From: Glebionis coronaria
Lineage: Eukaryota; Streptophyta; Magnoliopsida; Asterales; Asteraceae
Direction: 5' to 3'
Length of the DNA stretch: 64,000 bases
Assembly (NCBI GenBank): GCA_025667525.1
Contig: CM046876.1
Span: 30,405,224 to 30,469,223 of the forward strand
Shown: in pieces, positions 22,801 through 34,572 of the stretch
Layout of the letters: each line of letters starts with the position of its first letter
Numbering within the stretch: the stretch's first letter is position 1
Notes under the pieces: model-generated
Database searches by the model: none
What the model saw: the letters and a program-made list of their open reading frames with translations, nothing else
What the model was told of the DNA's origin: nothing
Made by a program: the position numbers and the translations under genes

Positions 22801-23923
22801 CTAAACCCGAAGGTAAAACTAATTTAAATATTCCTATAGCTTCAACTGCTGCTTGTGCGCCATTGCCCACTTGCAGAAATTATTCCCCATAGGTAAGTCT
22901 CCTCTTCAACTCAAATCCCTGCAGGGTATTACAAATATTAATACCACATCCCGTATCATATACCCAGGAGTTTGATTTGTATGAAAGATTAAATAACTCT
23001 ATCATAAATAAGTTACCTGAAGATGGTGCTGCAACAACTTGCTCAGCCTTCTTCTTATGTTCTGCCATTTCATGGAGATAGAGAGAGCAATTCCTCTTCC
23101 AGTGTCCAGTCATCTTGCAGTAGTGACAAGTCTCATCTTTCAGAGATTTCTTAGCAAAGTTTTGCTTTGGTTTTGATGTAGTCGCAACTTGCTTGCTCTT
23201 ATCAACATTGCCTTTGCCTTTCTGCTTCTTATTCACTTGTGGTTTTGGTTTCGACACTCTACCCTTTTGTACATAAAGTACTTGAGGAGTACCAGTGGGT
23301 GCCTTATCTTTCAAACCCTTTTCAAAGTCAATGAGCATTGCATGCAAATCATTAACTGTCTTCCCCGTGCAATGCATATTATAGTTACGAACGAAATCAT
23401 TGAAGTCCTTATTAAGGGACCTATAGATCAAGTTAATAGCCATATTATTATAAAAGGGTTGTCCTAGTGAGATTAGTTGTTCCATATAACCCCTCATCTC
23501 CATATAATGGTCACTTACGGACTTACCAGGAGCTTGCTTGCAACTATGTAGAGCATCAACCAGATCATAGATCTCTACAGCTTACGGCGTTTCATACACA
23601 GCCTTGAGTTCATCAAGCATTTGCTGAGGAGAAGCTAGCTCATACTTCCTTTGAAGTGATGGAGCCATTCTCCCTAACATTACAGCAGCCACCTCATGGT
23701 GCTTCTTAACGTTAGCAGCGTGTTGAAGCCTTTCTGCATCAGTTGCTCCTTCAGCAAGATCCTCCGGAAAAGGAGTTTCCAAGATATTGATGGTACCCGC
23801 TGCTCTCAGAACAATTCTTAGTGAGCGGTACCAATCATTGAAATTAGGGCCAGTAAGTTCAGGCCGTTCAAAAAATGCTTTGAACGCCGAGCTTATTGTC
23901 ATATTGTTTTCGGGTTGAGCCAT
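19885..23923 (-). pseudogene. Copia gag-pol polyprotein, multiply broken
   Basis: Start at MAQPEN (23923). Gag ends with a zinc knuckle CHYCKMTGHWKRNC (~23130-23090); protease VYDTG (~22970); GAG-pre-integrase LWHCRLAHIG (~22540); integrase D (HTDVCGP), D (RSDRGGEY) and E (ERRNRT), about 22360-22045; [13 protein letters not shown] with YVDD ([10 protein letters not shown], ~20880); RNase H ending GLQLASEFMQ at 19885. In-frame stops: TAA 23584-23582, TAA 22882-22880, TAG 22777-22775, TAG 21146-21144 and TAG 20319-20317. Frameshifts near 21990 and near 20810. All catalytic motifs are still recognisable. It cannot make an active polyprotein. Confidence 0.93.
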
Positions 23924-25323
23924 TTCTACAGAAATAAGTTCAAACATTAGTATTTTCGATAATAAAATTCAAGAAAATAAAATTACCCCGGTAGTAAAAC
24001 CATAGTATTTTCCTTGAAAAAAAATAGAATCCATATTGACATAGATTTATCACATCAGTTGATCTGCTAGTGACAAATGTATTCAACACAATAACTTGTC
24101 GAACAATAATTGCCAAATCATATTGCAATTTCTAGATATGTCAGGGATTTACATTGCCAAAAACTTTTGCATTGTAAACATGTTTTATCCCTTCTTTATG
24201 CCTTAAGTTTCAAGTTCTCACTGAGTAACTCAATTAAGTCGACTAATCTAAAGAACGTAAAACCTTCATGTGCAATCTTATTCAGTCATGAAGTTTTCTC
24301 TCCATTACAACATCGCCCGACATCTTATATGACGACAATTGTAACTTCAAGTGTTCGTCAATTAGAGGGCATATGACTTAAATTTTAGGGTATAGATTTT
24401 GGTGTCAAAATCATGTATGGAGAAGCATGCATACATCTCCATAGCATAAGTTTAATAAAACGTTTAGTAAACTTTTTGGTGAGACTAAAAGTTCATCATA
24501 TATTTGCAAGTTGAGGTATTGGTTAAACCAAACAACCTTAAAGAATTATACCAATAACAACCGTAGGTAATTCCAATTTTGACGCACAGGCGAGCCGGGA
24601 ATTTGGTCAGCGTAAAAGCATAGCACCTCCTTCCTTAACCGGGTACTTGACCAGCGGTGCGTTATACCCACTTTATAGTTTGTCAAAATTGAGTAGGCCG
24701 TTAAGTTGCTATTGCAATTCTAATCAACACAAATCATATGTAATTTAGACCTCAAAATAATTCATTAATTTTGATAAGATTTAGTCCATATTATTTTTCT
24801 TAAAAAAATTACCCTTGTTTACAACATACAATTAAAAAAAACGCATGAAAACAAGTAGTACAAAAAAACTAAATCAAATAGCCACATGCAAACAATTTAT
24901 ACAAAGAACATCAAATCTAGGGTTTTTATGAACATAAAAAGTCTTCCCTAATTTTAAAACTTTGAATCAAATGAAGAAAATAGCAATCAAAATTATATGA
25001 TCCGTAAAAAACATGCATGTTTATTACGGATCTTCCATATTCTCTTAACAATTAAAAAACTACTACGGATCGTAACCACACATGACATAACAATTAATTC
25101 ATGCATACATCTAAAGTTAATTACCATGTAATTTTAGGGTTTACAAAAAAAAAAAAATTTATAAAAAAAACGGCAAAGCCATTTTTAAAACAATAAAAAT
25201 CAAAACCCCTAATTTTTATAAAACCTAAAAACAACATGTAATTTTAACACAAATCAATATTAGTTAAAAAAAAACTTTAGATCTTGATAATTATAATCAT
25301 GTTAAAACGGCTCTCGATGCCAC
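23924..25323 (-). other. 5' leader of the minus-strand Copia
   Basis: 1.4 kb between the 5' LTR and gag. No ORF of note; A/T-rich with several homopolymer A runs (25145-25175). Confidence 0.7.
25309..25322 (-). other. Primer binding site, divergent
   Basis: On the minus strand TGGCATCGAGAGCC directly follows the 5' LTR. It resembles TGGTATCAGAGCC, complementary to the 3' end of initiator tRNA-Met, with two changes. Confidence 0.6.
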
Positions 25324-26099
25324 TGATGGTTTATGATTATCATAACAATTATAAAAACCCTAACATAGATCAAAGAGCATACAGCGGAATCAGATTAACA
25401 AGATCTTTATATAACACAATTATAATTAATCAAGGCTAGGGTTACATACCTTTATCCTAGCAGAACGATCACCGGTAAAGATAAATCAAGAACACCACCA
25501 GGATGTAATCTAAAATAAGATCACACCACGATCTTGTACACACGTGATACAATGAGCTAATCGTGAGTCTAGCACGAACAGAACCGAGCCTTCCAAGCCT
25601 ATGGAAGATCTACCCAACAAACCTAGAGAGGGGCTAGGACTAGATCTAAAATAGCTTTTAGAAAATCAAAGATGAACCCGAATGGGTGTATATTGGCCGG
25701 CGGTATAGAGCTAGAAAGAAGAATAATGGAGTGAAAAAAATATGAGGCCTTAAGGTTTCTTTATATACACCTTGGAAACTTATCTTCCAAGGTTTAAACA
25801 AGATAAAGCCTAAACTTTTCATCCCTATCCTTCTTCCTCTAATATGGCCGGATATATACATGTGCTCAAAAGGGGTTTCCGGAACTTTCCGACACCTTCT
25901 TTTAGCTTCTTTAATATTCTATAACGATCGTTTAATACTTAACTTTTAATTACTTAACGATCGTTAGCTACAGTTTGATTTAATAAATATAATAAATATA
26001 TTTAATAAATAAATTAAATCTTCACGTAATGTGTGCAATCCCGTGATCTCGAGTTCGATCCTATCACACGACTATCGATTTAGAGTCCATAAACTTTCA
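25324..26099 (-). repeat. 5' LTR of the minus-strand Copia (776 bp)
   Basis: Partner of 18309-19085. Differences by eye include single-base changes near 25388, 25436, 25578, 25621, 25680 and 25759, and a one-base length difference near 26081. The LTR would transcribe away from the FT-like gene. Confidence 0.95.
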
Positions 26100-26104
26100 A
26101 TTAA

Positions 26105-26828
26105 AAGAAGAAAAAAAGAGGAAAAAATGTTGTATATAAATAAACAACAAAAAATCAAAAGACTAACGATAGAGTATGTAACCATGAACTGCAAGAACCA
26201 AAAATGTAACTTTTTTTAATGGTAACAGGTAAACAAGTCACGTACAATCGTATTATTTATATTGAACAAAATTTGAATGTTAAATAACTATGTTTAGCCA
26301 TAAAATTATGGTCTTTTCAATGATGTATCCTGCGTATGTATAGTTTTTACCCAAGTTTTTTATTATCTTTGTGAATGGTTTATTAAAGTAAAGTAACACC
26401 CAATACCGTCTTTTACGAGTTATGGGTCTCAATACCGTTTACGACATTGCATAGAGAGCTTGAAGCGTAATCAGTCATACCCCTAACTAAAGTAAAAGAA
26501 GTTGATTCTGCTTCTATCAAAGATAAAAAGGTACCTTCGGCTGATGGAATACATAGTACGTCAAGATTCCATTGTTATCATATATGGAGTGACATAGGAA
26601 CGATTTGACGCCTCTATCACTCTGTCTTTGTCACTGGTCTATTTCATTTAAGAATCATCCATATCTTAAATTCATCACATCTCAAAGAGAATATGATTGT
26701 TCCTGATATGTTCTGTGGCGTCACATGCTATGTTTTCCAACTCGAAACCCCAATAAATACCATCACGGTTGCAACCAGTTCATGAACCAACACACTTGGA
26801 AGAAACAAACTCCATCAAACGAACTATA
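26105..26828 (+). promoter_or_regulatory. Upstream region of the FT-like gene
   Basis: No ORF. Contains CCCCAATAAATACC (26748-26761), a possible CCAAT/TATA-like pair about 75 bp before the ATG. The region is cut off from its distal part (18303 leftward) by the 7.8-kb Copia insertion. Promoter assignment is by position only. Confidence 0.4.
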
Positions 26829-28393
26829 ATGTCGAGGGTAAGGGGGATCCATTGGTTGTTGGACGTGTAATTGGCGATGTTATTGATAGTTTCAACCAGT
26901 CTATCAACCTATATGTCTCTTATAATGATAGGGTAGTTAACAACGGGTGCGAGCTAAAGCCCTCTCAAGTTGTGAACCAACCGAGAGTTGATATTGGAGG
27001 TGATGATATGCGCGCTTTTCACACATTAGTACGTTAATTTGGTTCCTGTTCTATTCTCTATCATCTTGCTTTCTCTCGTTTCTTTTTTTCAGATATTACA
27101 CGTCAAAACAATCATTAAGTGACTTCAGTTGCGTTATTGTTGCTGTTTTAGGTGATGGTGGATCTTGATGCTCCAAGTCCAAGTGACCCTAACTTAAGGG
27201 AATACTTGCATTGGTAAGATGTTCTTTATGATGGAACTTTTATTTTTCTATTCGATGTAAACTTTCCGTTTTAATTTTCATTAAAGTTATTGGAAAAAAA
27301 CTTGAGAATACCATGTGTTAAGAGACTGATTTGAGATAAATCTTTCAAGAAATAGATTAACATGAACTAGTTGATAAGGGAAACTCGTTGATAAGGCCCT
27401 TCGAGCCAGAAAGACTCCAAAAACACTCGACAGTAACTAGACTACGACTAGTAATTGGACTACGACTACTAATTGTTAGAATTTTGGGTGGATCAATAAT
27501 CTGAGAGTCGTGTCATACACTTTCAGATCAAAGTATTTCGACGGTTCTATCGAAATCTTCAATCGGATAAAACTCAGATTCGAACTGTTAATATGTTTTT
27601 GTTGTTATGAAACATAACCAGAAAACCAAAGGTTATATGACCAAAACCGTCTATCAGGTTGTAACTGCCAAAAGCATTTATAATCCCCAAAACCGACACT
27701 TTTCACAACGGGCAGAATTAAGTCCGAATACCCGGGAATTTTATTTTCTAGCTAGGGGCGCTGCCCCTTGGACCCTTCCAGGGGTTGCCGCCCCTTGGAC
27801 CCTGCCCAGGGGCGCTGCCCCCGGACCCCGTCGGACGGGGCTTCGCCCCCGTATGATAACCGTAATAATGTCATACAAGTGTGCACTCCGCACAACCCCG
27901 ACTTGATGAACGTTTATCACGATTACACATTGGTTTACTAAGTCAAATCCATTACAGTTAAATCATTATTGGTAATACAAAATCACCAACACTAATGCAA
28001 CTTTATATGTTCCCTGTAAACTATATAGGCTGGTTACTGATATCCCAGCAACCACAGGAGCACGGTTTGGTAAGTTTTATAGTATAATTTTGTGTTTAAT
28101 TAGTATAAATAAAACTGTGAAATAATTAAGTGGGTAAAAATCCTAAACTTCAAATTTTTTTTGTTATAGGTCAAGAAATTGTGTGCTATGAGAGCCCAAG
28201 ACCATCAATGGGAATTCATCGCATGGTTTTTGTGCTGTTCCGGCAAATGGGTCGACAAACTGTGTACGCCCCAGGATGGCGCCAGAATTTCAACACCAAA
28301 GACTTTGCAGAACTCTACAACCTTGGATCTCCAGTAGCCGTGGTTTATTTTAACTGTCAACGCGAAGGTGGATTTGGTGGACGACGGAGATAA
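26829..28393 (+). pseudogene. FT: FLOWERING LOCUS T-like (PEBP family) gene, four exons, frame broken after the ATG
   Basis: PEBP-family florigen homologue; FT proteins move from leaf to shoot apex and act with FD and 14-3-3 proteins to trigger flowering. Exons: 26829-27028, 27152-27213 (62 bp), 28029-28069 (41 bp), 28170-28393; all introns GT...AG. The 62- and 41-bp exons equal Arabidopsis FT exons 2 and 3. Motifs: [30 protein letters not shown] (FT-type Tyr), YAPGWRQNF (FT-type Gln), [18 protein letters not shown] (segment B), GGRRR then stop. From exon 1 on the frame is open, but the only suitable ATG (26829) is out of frame: after ATG-TCG-AGG-GTA-AGG the G run is two bases too long, and the ATG frame stops at 26868-26870. 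No other in-frame ATG exists before DPLVV. DPDAP has become DLDAP. A solo LTR lies in intron 2. Probably a recent pseudogene; an assembly error in the G run is the alternative. Confidence 0.9.
27474..27992 (+). mobile_element. Solo LTR (519 bp) in intron 2 of the FT-like gene
   Basis: Begins TGTTAGAATTTTGGG, ends ATCACCAACA, flanked by CTAAT on both sides (27469-27473 and 27993-27997). No coding region or second LTR is present, so it is a solo LTR or a very small non-autonomous element. It contains a GC-rich stretch (27758-27852) with repeated GGGGCGCTGCCCC-like hairpin words and CCCTTGGACCC three times. Strand is not determined. It makes up most of the 815-bp intron. Confidence 0.88.
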
Positions 28394-29233
28394 GATATAA
28401 GACATGCTTATGAAGTTACGAGTGCATATTGAAAGCAGGCACATCATGTCATATAATAACTGTTTCATCTTCTCTAAACTATACTGTATTATATTATACT
28501 CATAGACCTGCGGGTTTCGCGGGCGTAATTAAAAAATTTGTATTGTAAGAAATATCAATTCTAGAATAATAAGAGTAAATGATATTTTGTAAGTTTGTAT
28601 TTGTCGAATATTCTACATTTTTAAATGATATTAAGCCTTTCGGTAACTGTAGGTCAGATAGGTAAAAGAATCTGCCAGCAAATTATGCTCAATATGCAAT
28701 ACCGCAGATCTTTATATATAGAAATAACTTCCACTATGACTGTTCCTCGTGTCTTTTAACTCAGATGTTTGTGATAATGCAGACTCATTCACATATCTTA
28801 TCCAGCTTAAAGATAAAGGTTCCTAAGTAAGAAAAGACCCGGCTTTTTCATTTGTAGAAAATAAGTGTTAACAAGGTCACAAATATAGAAAATAAAGCCT
28901 TACAGTATAAGAGATTATATGATTAAAAAAACAAAACACATATATTATAGTAATCCATTGTTGCTTCATAATTCTGGTGATGTTTGTTTTTGCCGATAAC
29001 ATCTGAATGATTCTTACCGAGTCAGACACGGTTAAATGTTCAAGGTGTTTGTCTTTTCCTTCTTGATCAGACACGAACAGAGCTAGCGTGTCTTACCAAG
29101 TAACAGGTTCATGTGTTGTCTGATTGCCTCTAACTCAAAAATATTCGAAGGGGCTAGCGCTACCCATTTTTACCACTTTGACTTGCATATATATGCCTCA
29201 CTCTATACTAGTATCTCCTTGCTCCACTATCGT
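28394..29233 (+). other. 3' flank of the FT-like gene
   Basis: No gene recognised. A short CG-rich patch, CTGCGGGTTTCGCGGGCG (28507-28524), stands out in AT-rich DNA. The TSD copy ATCGT at 29229-29233 marks the insertion point of the chromovirus. Confidence 0.5.
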
Positions 29234-29677
29234 TGTAAAACCCGCATGCTTTTACCATGAATAGTATCTTTAATATAGTACGTACTAGATTTAAACTTTC
29301 CTAATATAGCATGATTACGATTACGTGTTAGGATTTTACGTATTACGTACGTGTTAGAACACGATAAGTATTTACAACGCACGAGCACGTAATAATTATT
29401 TAACAATAATTAATCACGAACATGCGATCATGAAATCATGAACGTAATTAAATCACGGGCTAATATTAGTTACGTATATATATTTATTACGAACACGAAT
29501 AAATATATTAAGTCACGATCGATAACTAATTAAAATACGTAAAACACGAACACGAGAACACACCAATATTTTAGACACGGAAAAACATTCGGGTTACCCC
29601 TTGTGGGCCCCATTACCACGAAATAGGGAGGGAGGATGGGCTTAGCCCATCAAATTTTACTAAAAGGGAGTTTAAGG
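29234..29677 (+). repeat. Chromovirus 5' LTR, left segment
   Basis: First 444 bp of the 5' LTR up to and including TAAGG (29673-29677), where SIRE copy 2 inserted. The same sequence is found at 48474-48563 joined to 60737-61101 in the 3' LTR. Confidence 0.93.
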
Positions 29678-30199
29678 TGTTGATCCCAAACTTAGATCGA
29701 TTAAGCTTTGTGTATATGAGATTAGATCAAGTACTACACGTAGAGAAACCTTTGCTTATGAATAAAGTAACAAAGTGTTATGCGGAATTAACACTTGATC
29801 TAAAACACAATGATGTTAAACAAACTTTCACTTGTATTAGAATAATCGTGTTGATTACAATGAAAGGTTTAACTTGCGAATACTATGAAAACTGATATTT
29901 AACATTAACCTAAAAGATCTTCTTTTATAGAACAAGAAGTCTTGTACAATAAGCTACGAATCAACTATTCTAGATAAAGATAAACATAGAAAATACATTG
30001 TCGTTTCTATCCTTACTAGAAGTAATCTAGAATATAATATACGTGTAGCTCACATCTTCCATCAGTGCTTGTCTTCAATCTGTCAACGCTTGACTTTATC
30101 TTGTCAACGCTTATGCTGTCAGCGCTCACTTTGCTCTTGTCAACGCTTGAGTTGTTCTTGTCAGCGTTCAAGTGTTCTGGCCTAAATTTATTCCCAACA
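29678..30199 (-). repeat. 3' LTR of SIRE copy 2 (522 bp)
   Basis: TG...CA ends; motif array at about 30062-30178 in minus-strand sense; TATA-like TATAAAAG on the minus strand near 29931. Confidence 0.96.
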
Positions 30200-30209
30200 A
30201 TCCTCCCCT
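30200..30209 (-). other. Polypurine tract of SIRE copy 2
   Basis: Minus strand AGGGGAGGAT directly 5' of the 3' LTR, identical to copy 1. Confidence 0.9.
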
Positions 30210-30251
30210 AAACTTGATATCCACTCTTATGATCAAGTTTCTGAATAAACA

Positions 30252-33200
30252 TTAAGAACTTGGAGGAGTCTGACAAACCTTATCATATTGGTAATAAATA
30301 AATCTGATCAAATTCTTTGCCACGTCACTTGTATAGTCTATCTCCAACTGGGTGTCCTTCATCTTCTCCAAAACAGCCTTGGATATGAAATACTGAGCAT
30401 CTACAAGTAAATACTCAGCAAACTTTGTAGAACTCAAATGGTATACACCTGCAGCTGAATATAACTTCCATTGAAGACCACTGAGGTCATCTTCAAGATC
30501 CTTCCATATTTCAGGATCTTCTTCTTTTGTCCCACACATTCTTTTGAATGTGGTCCAAAGTTTTATTCCATTGGCTGAAGTTGGTGCTTCAGCCTCATAC
30601 TTGGTCTCTAGTAACCTCCAAAGGTCCACCAAGTCTTCTCTGTCACAACTTGCAAATAAAGATATGAGAGTGGTAAAAGTGTGTACCTCCTTGCCAAACC
30701 TTCCAATTTTCCAGAATCCACATTCATCTTCCTCATAACTTATAATTGGATTCCTGGAATCTAGTGGTAACACATGAACCATATCTGAAGCTTCTAATGG
30801 GGAGAGCTTAAGGCTCTTTCTAATGATTGCTTCACTTGGATATAGTTGAGACATATCTTTTGGAAATTCAAGAATAAATCCCTTCTTTACTGGTCTAGGA
30901 ACTATCATAGCTTTCTTGATTGCCATCTCTTCTGCAAGTTGCTCCTTTCTTTCATCTGAAAGAAGTCTGAAAGTGTTCTCTTCCTGCACTTTCACCCAAA
31001 TAGGATAAGCCCTATGTTCCAACTCATCAAATGTCAAAGCCTTCAGCTTCTGATGTGTCCATCCAACTCCATGACATTTGAGCAACATAAAGTAGAGCTT
31101 CCTTCTATCCCTTTTCAATTCAGAGAGAATGTTGCTTGCCTTGTACTTCAGCATCACCTTACAATCCTGCTGAACTCTAAGAAGAATTTCCAAACCCCAT
31201 ATTTGATCTGAAATGGTTAAGTCTGGATTATCCATGCAGCTTTCTTCCCAAGAATTTTACATCTGAACTACCTCTGGCATATCAAAATCAATTTGCAACT
31301 TCAAATCTCTCAGCCTTTCCCTAGCAAGCTCATCACCATACTCAAGTCTTTCTGGTTCAACAATCATCACACTTGAGTCTGAGCTAGCTCCATCACTTTC
31401 TTCTTCAGAAGTCACAACAAATGGTGACTTTTCCTTCTCACCTTGTTCCATAATTTGCTCAGCCAATCTTCTATCAAATTCAACCTGAGCTGCATTCTTT
31501 GGAACAATTTCTTCTACCAACTTACCCTTACCCTTATCTGTTGGTTCAATTGTTGGTAGGGTAGATGATAATACCTGAGTAGGAACATCTTTGATGATAG
31601 ATGATGACTGGAATACATCACCTCCATATGCAGATCTGTCAACGCCCAAATTTCGTCTATCAGCGCCCAAAATACTTCTGTCAGCGTCCAAACTTGTCTT
31701 GTCAACGCTCAAATATTTTCCCTCAGCGCCTTGTGTAACCTCCCTCAACATATCTGTAAATGATAAATTTAAATTTGTTGGAGAGATTAAGGACGTATCA
31801 AAACCTTTTTGTTCCTTTAATGTAGTAAGAGCTTCAGCAATATCCAATGATTGACCATCTTGACTGCTCTTATCACTCAGATTTCTTGCTTCCTCCCCTT
31901 TGGAAGACTCCTCCATACCTCCCCTTGAATGAGCACTCTCTAAAACAACAATCCTCTCCCTCAAATCTTTGAGTTCAAGGCCTTGGTTACTGACAATTTG
32001 TACCAAGTCTGCATTTTGCTTTTGCAAGCTAATGCAGACAGCCGTCAATTCTAAAAGCGTCATTGGTTCCAGTCTGCCCTCTTCCAAAATGGGGATTTGA
32101 CCTCCCAAGTCAGGTTCATTGGGCATGGATGAGGACTTAATTATGTTGTGACTGTCTTGACCAGCATCTAAGCCTGTATCAATAGCCCCAGCCTCATCCA
32201 GGTCACCAGCCACACTTGTGGTGGTGGTTCTCTCTGCTTCATGGCTAGGACCACCAGAGGAGAACACTCCAGCAGTCCTTTGGCGTTTAATCAACCTATA
32301 TTCTGGTGGTGTGGAAGATGGTGTAGAAGATGGTGTAGATGTAGGTTGGTTAAGGGGTGTTTGGGATTGTGATGGTTGGGTGTCAGCGGTGGAAATAGGC
32401 ATATCAACGCCCACATTAGATGTGTCAGCGTCGAAGGGATTTTGGTCTATTTGCATTTGGTCAGGTGAGGGTAAAGGTTCAGGGAGAGGCTCAAGTTGTG
32501 GGTGAGGGTCAATATGAGGTTGAGGGTCTGGTTGGGGTTGTGCTGCTGCAATAACAGCAAGCATGGCTGGGGTTAATGGTAGGTCTCTATGAGGTGGTGA
32601 ATTCATCTTGGTAAAAATAGCCTTCTTTTGTTCAGGGATCTTATAAAAGTCATTGTGATCCCTTGAACAATATCTTTGAGCATCAAAAACCATTTGTAGA
32701 AAACGGGGATAAGCTAAAGTCATTTTTGTCCCCTTGTTTTTACACATTCCTTCAAAAATCATTTTAGACCAATTATAATTTTGCCCTGTTGTAATACACA
32801 CAATAGCAGATGCAATGGATCTATTGATCTCATTGTGTGCAGTACATTTGGGACTCAAACATTGAAGGAGAATGTGAATTAGGTACTTCCAGGCTGGGGG
32901 AATTCCTGCTTATGGTACTTATTGAGAGTACCTTCATCAGGAATAGGGTATCCCAAAGCCCTAAGCCCTTGTTCTATTTCAGATATGGGAAGCATGGTTA
33001 TACCATCAGCATCATTAAGATGCAAGGCCTGGCGTACCAAGGCCTCAGTAACCACCCAAGGTCTCCCATGTACAATAGAAGTCAATGTTGTCACTCCATT
33101 AATTGTTGAGGAACTGACAGTGTTCCAAAACTGTTTAATGTGTGTGACTGGAATGAGTGGTGCATGAGAAAGAGCATACCTTAATGGGGATGCATTCAAA

Positions 33201-33319
33201 TACTCCACCATCTGTGTGTATTGAGGGAACAAAGTATTATCAGCAACAAGATAAGCAATCATGTTGTGTTGAGACTTGAACCCCAAATCCAATTCTGCTG
33301 AGTTAAATCTTGGTGCCAT
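30252..33319 (-). pseudogene. SIRE-type ORF3, two lesions
   Basis: Start at MAPRFNSAELD (33319). Same architecture as copy 1: N-terminal globular domain, proline-rich linker, coiled-coil segment, motif-encoded AD repeats, charged C-terminal domain ending PPSS. One T is missing near 32900, shifting the frame just after NKYHKQEFP; a TAC-to-TAA change makes a stop at 31259-31257. The lesion of copy 1 (near 7416) is absent here and the two lesions here are absent there, so each arose after the copies separated or in different source elements. Confidence 0.88.
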
Positions 33320-34572
33320 TGATGAAAGCTGTGAATTTGATGTATAAAAGATGAAGGTTGATAAGAGAAAAGTGTTAGACAAGAATTATAGATACCCTGT
33401 TTAAAATAGGAGCCAAATTTATAGGAGTGGATGAATGCATGTGATTGGCCCAAAAATAGGCAAAGATTTTCAAAAATCAATCATGAAAATATTGAAAAAG
33501 TTTATAAGTTATCTCATGCATTTAATGAAAGTAACAACTCCTAAAATTACGGCTTGAAAATATGTCAAAAAGTTACAACTGGGTAGGTCCGATTGTTTGT
33601 CAACGGTCAAATATAACCCATCAACGCCCAACGGCTATAATCTTGTCAACGTTCGCCTAAAGCCATGTCAGCGTCCATTTTGGTCACAACAACGCTTGGA
33701 AAAATCTTGTCAGCGTCCAAAAATAAAATTGTTTTAAAAAGTGAAAAATGACCTTAACAAGTAATTTATCCTAGAGAAGATAACCAAAAGCTGATAATTA
33801 TCATAGGGCGGCAAGCACTGTCCAGTTATGCAGACTTGCATAAGCAAGATAGACATAACAGTCCTCTAGTGTCCCTTGCTAACCAAAATTCTTAACAACC
33901 AAGTTACCTCATAAAATCCTTGTTACTCCCAGGTAAAACCCATATCAAAAGGATTCCCAAGCCTCCCAACAGACCACAACCAATTCTAGGCCAAAAATGT
34001 CTTGGCAGCATGCAAAGTTGATATACTATGCATGCTACAGTGCCTCATGGTTTAGAAAAACTAACCCATACTCACCAGTGGACACAATCTAGAATTGTGA
34101 TGAGAGTATTCTAAGAATACCCAAGAGTCCTAAAGGTTCCTAAACCTCCCCTCAAACTATGATACATGAGTTCTCAAAATATATATATGAACATTAAAAA
34201 TTTATGTCAAGATAGGAATATAAATATTCCAACCATCATCCATAAACAAAACATGTCCAAATAGCTCTTCAAAGATCCATAAGCAACTCTGTATCCAATG
34301 GTATAAAGCTACCATTACCTGCACATTTAGATGAAAACCACAAAACTAACATTTGTTGCTAACAGCGTCCCGACAACACTTATCAGCGTTGAAGGAACTC
34401 TTGTCAGCGTTAGACAATAATATCTCCAACAACGGCAAAATAACACTTGACAGCGTTGCATTTACCTTTGTCAGTGTTAGAAAAAGAATGTGGAAAATCT
34501 AAATCATCACAAAGACCAATAACAATGCATTATCCTGTACATACTTTTACAAAAAGATTCCAAAAACACATA
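33320..34572 (-). other. Spacer between pol and ORF3 of SIRE copy 2, with motif arrays
   Basis: Counterpart of 5246-6503. Two arrays of the 21-nt motif in minus-strand sense, about 33598-33722 and 34362-34476. Non-coding. Confidence 0.75.

Larger units (their letters stand above)
18309..26099 (-). mobile_element. Ty1/Copia retrotransposon, complete, minus strand, coding-dead
   Basis: Bounded by direct LTRs 18309-19085 and 25324-26099 and by a perfect 5-bp target duplication ATTAA (18304-18308 and 26100-26104). The internal region reads gag-protease-integrase-RT-RNase H leftward. It has the single-polyprotein layout typical of non-SIRE Copia elements; I did not assign the lineage. It inserted upstream of the FT-like gene, its 5' LTR ending about 730 bp from the FT-like ATG. 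Confidence 0.97.

Noticed and set aside
27607..27906. A small gene with repeated PWTLP peptides
   Set aside because: It lies wholly inside the solo LTR in FT intron 2 and is the translation of its GC-rich repeats.
28495..28530. Helitron or MITE end at the CG-rich patch CTGCGGGTTTCGCGGGCG
   Set aside because: No matching inverted end, CTRR hairpin or target duplication found nearby.
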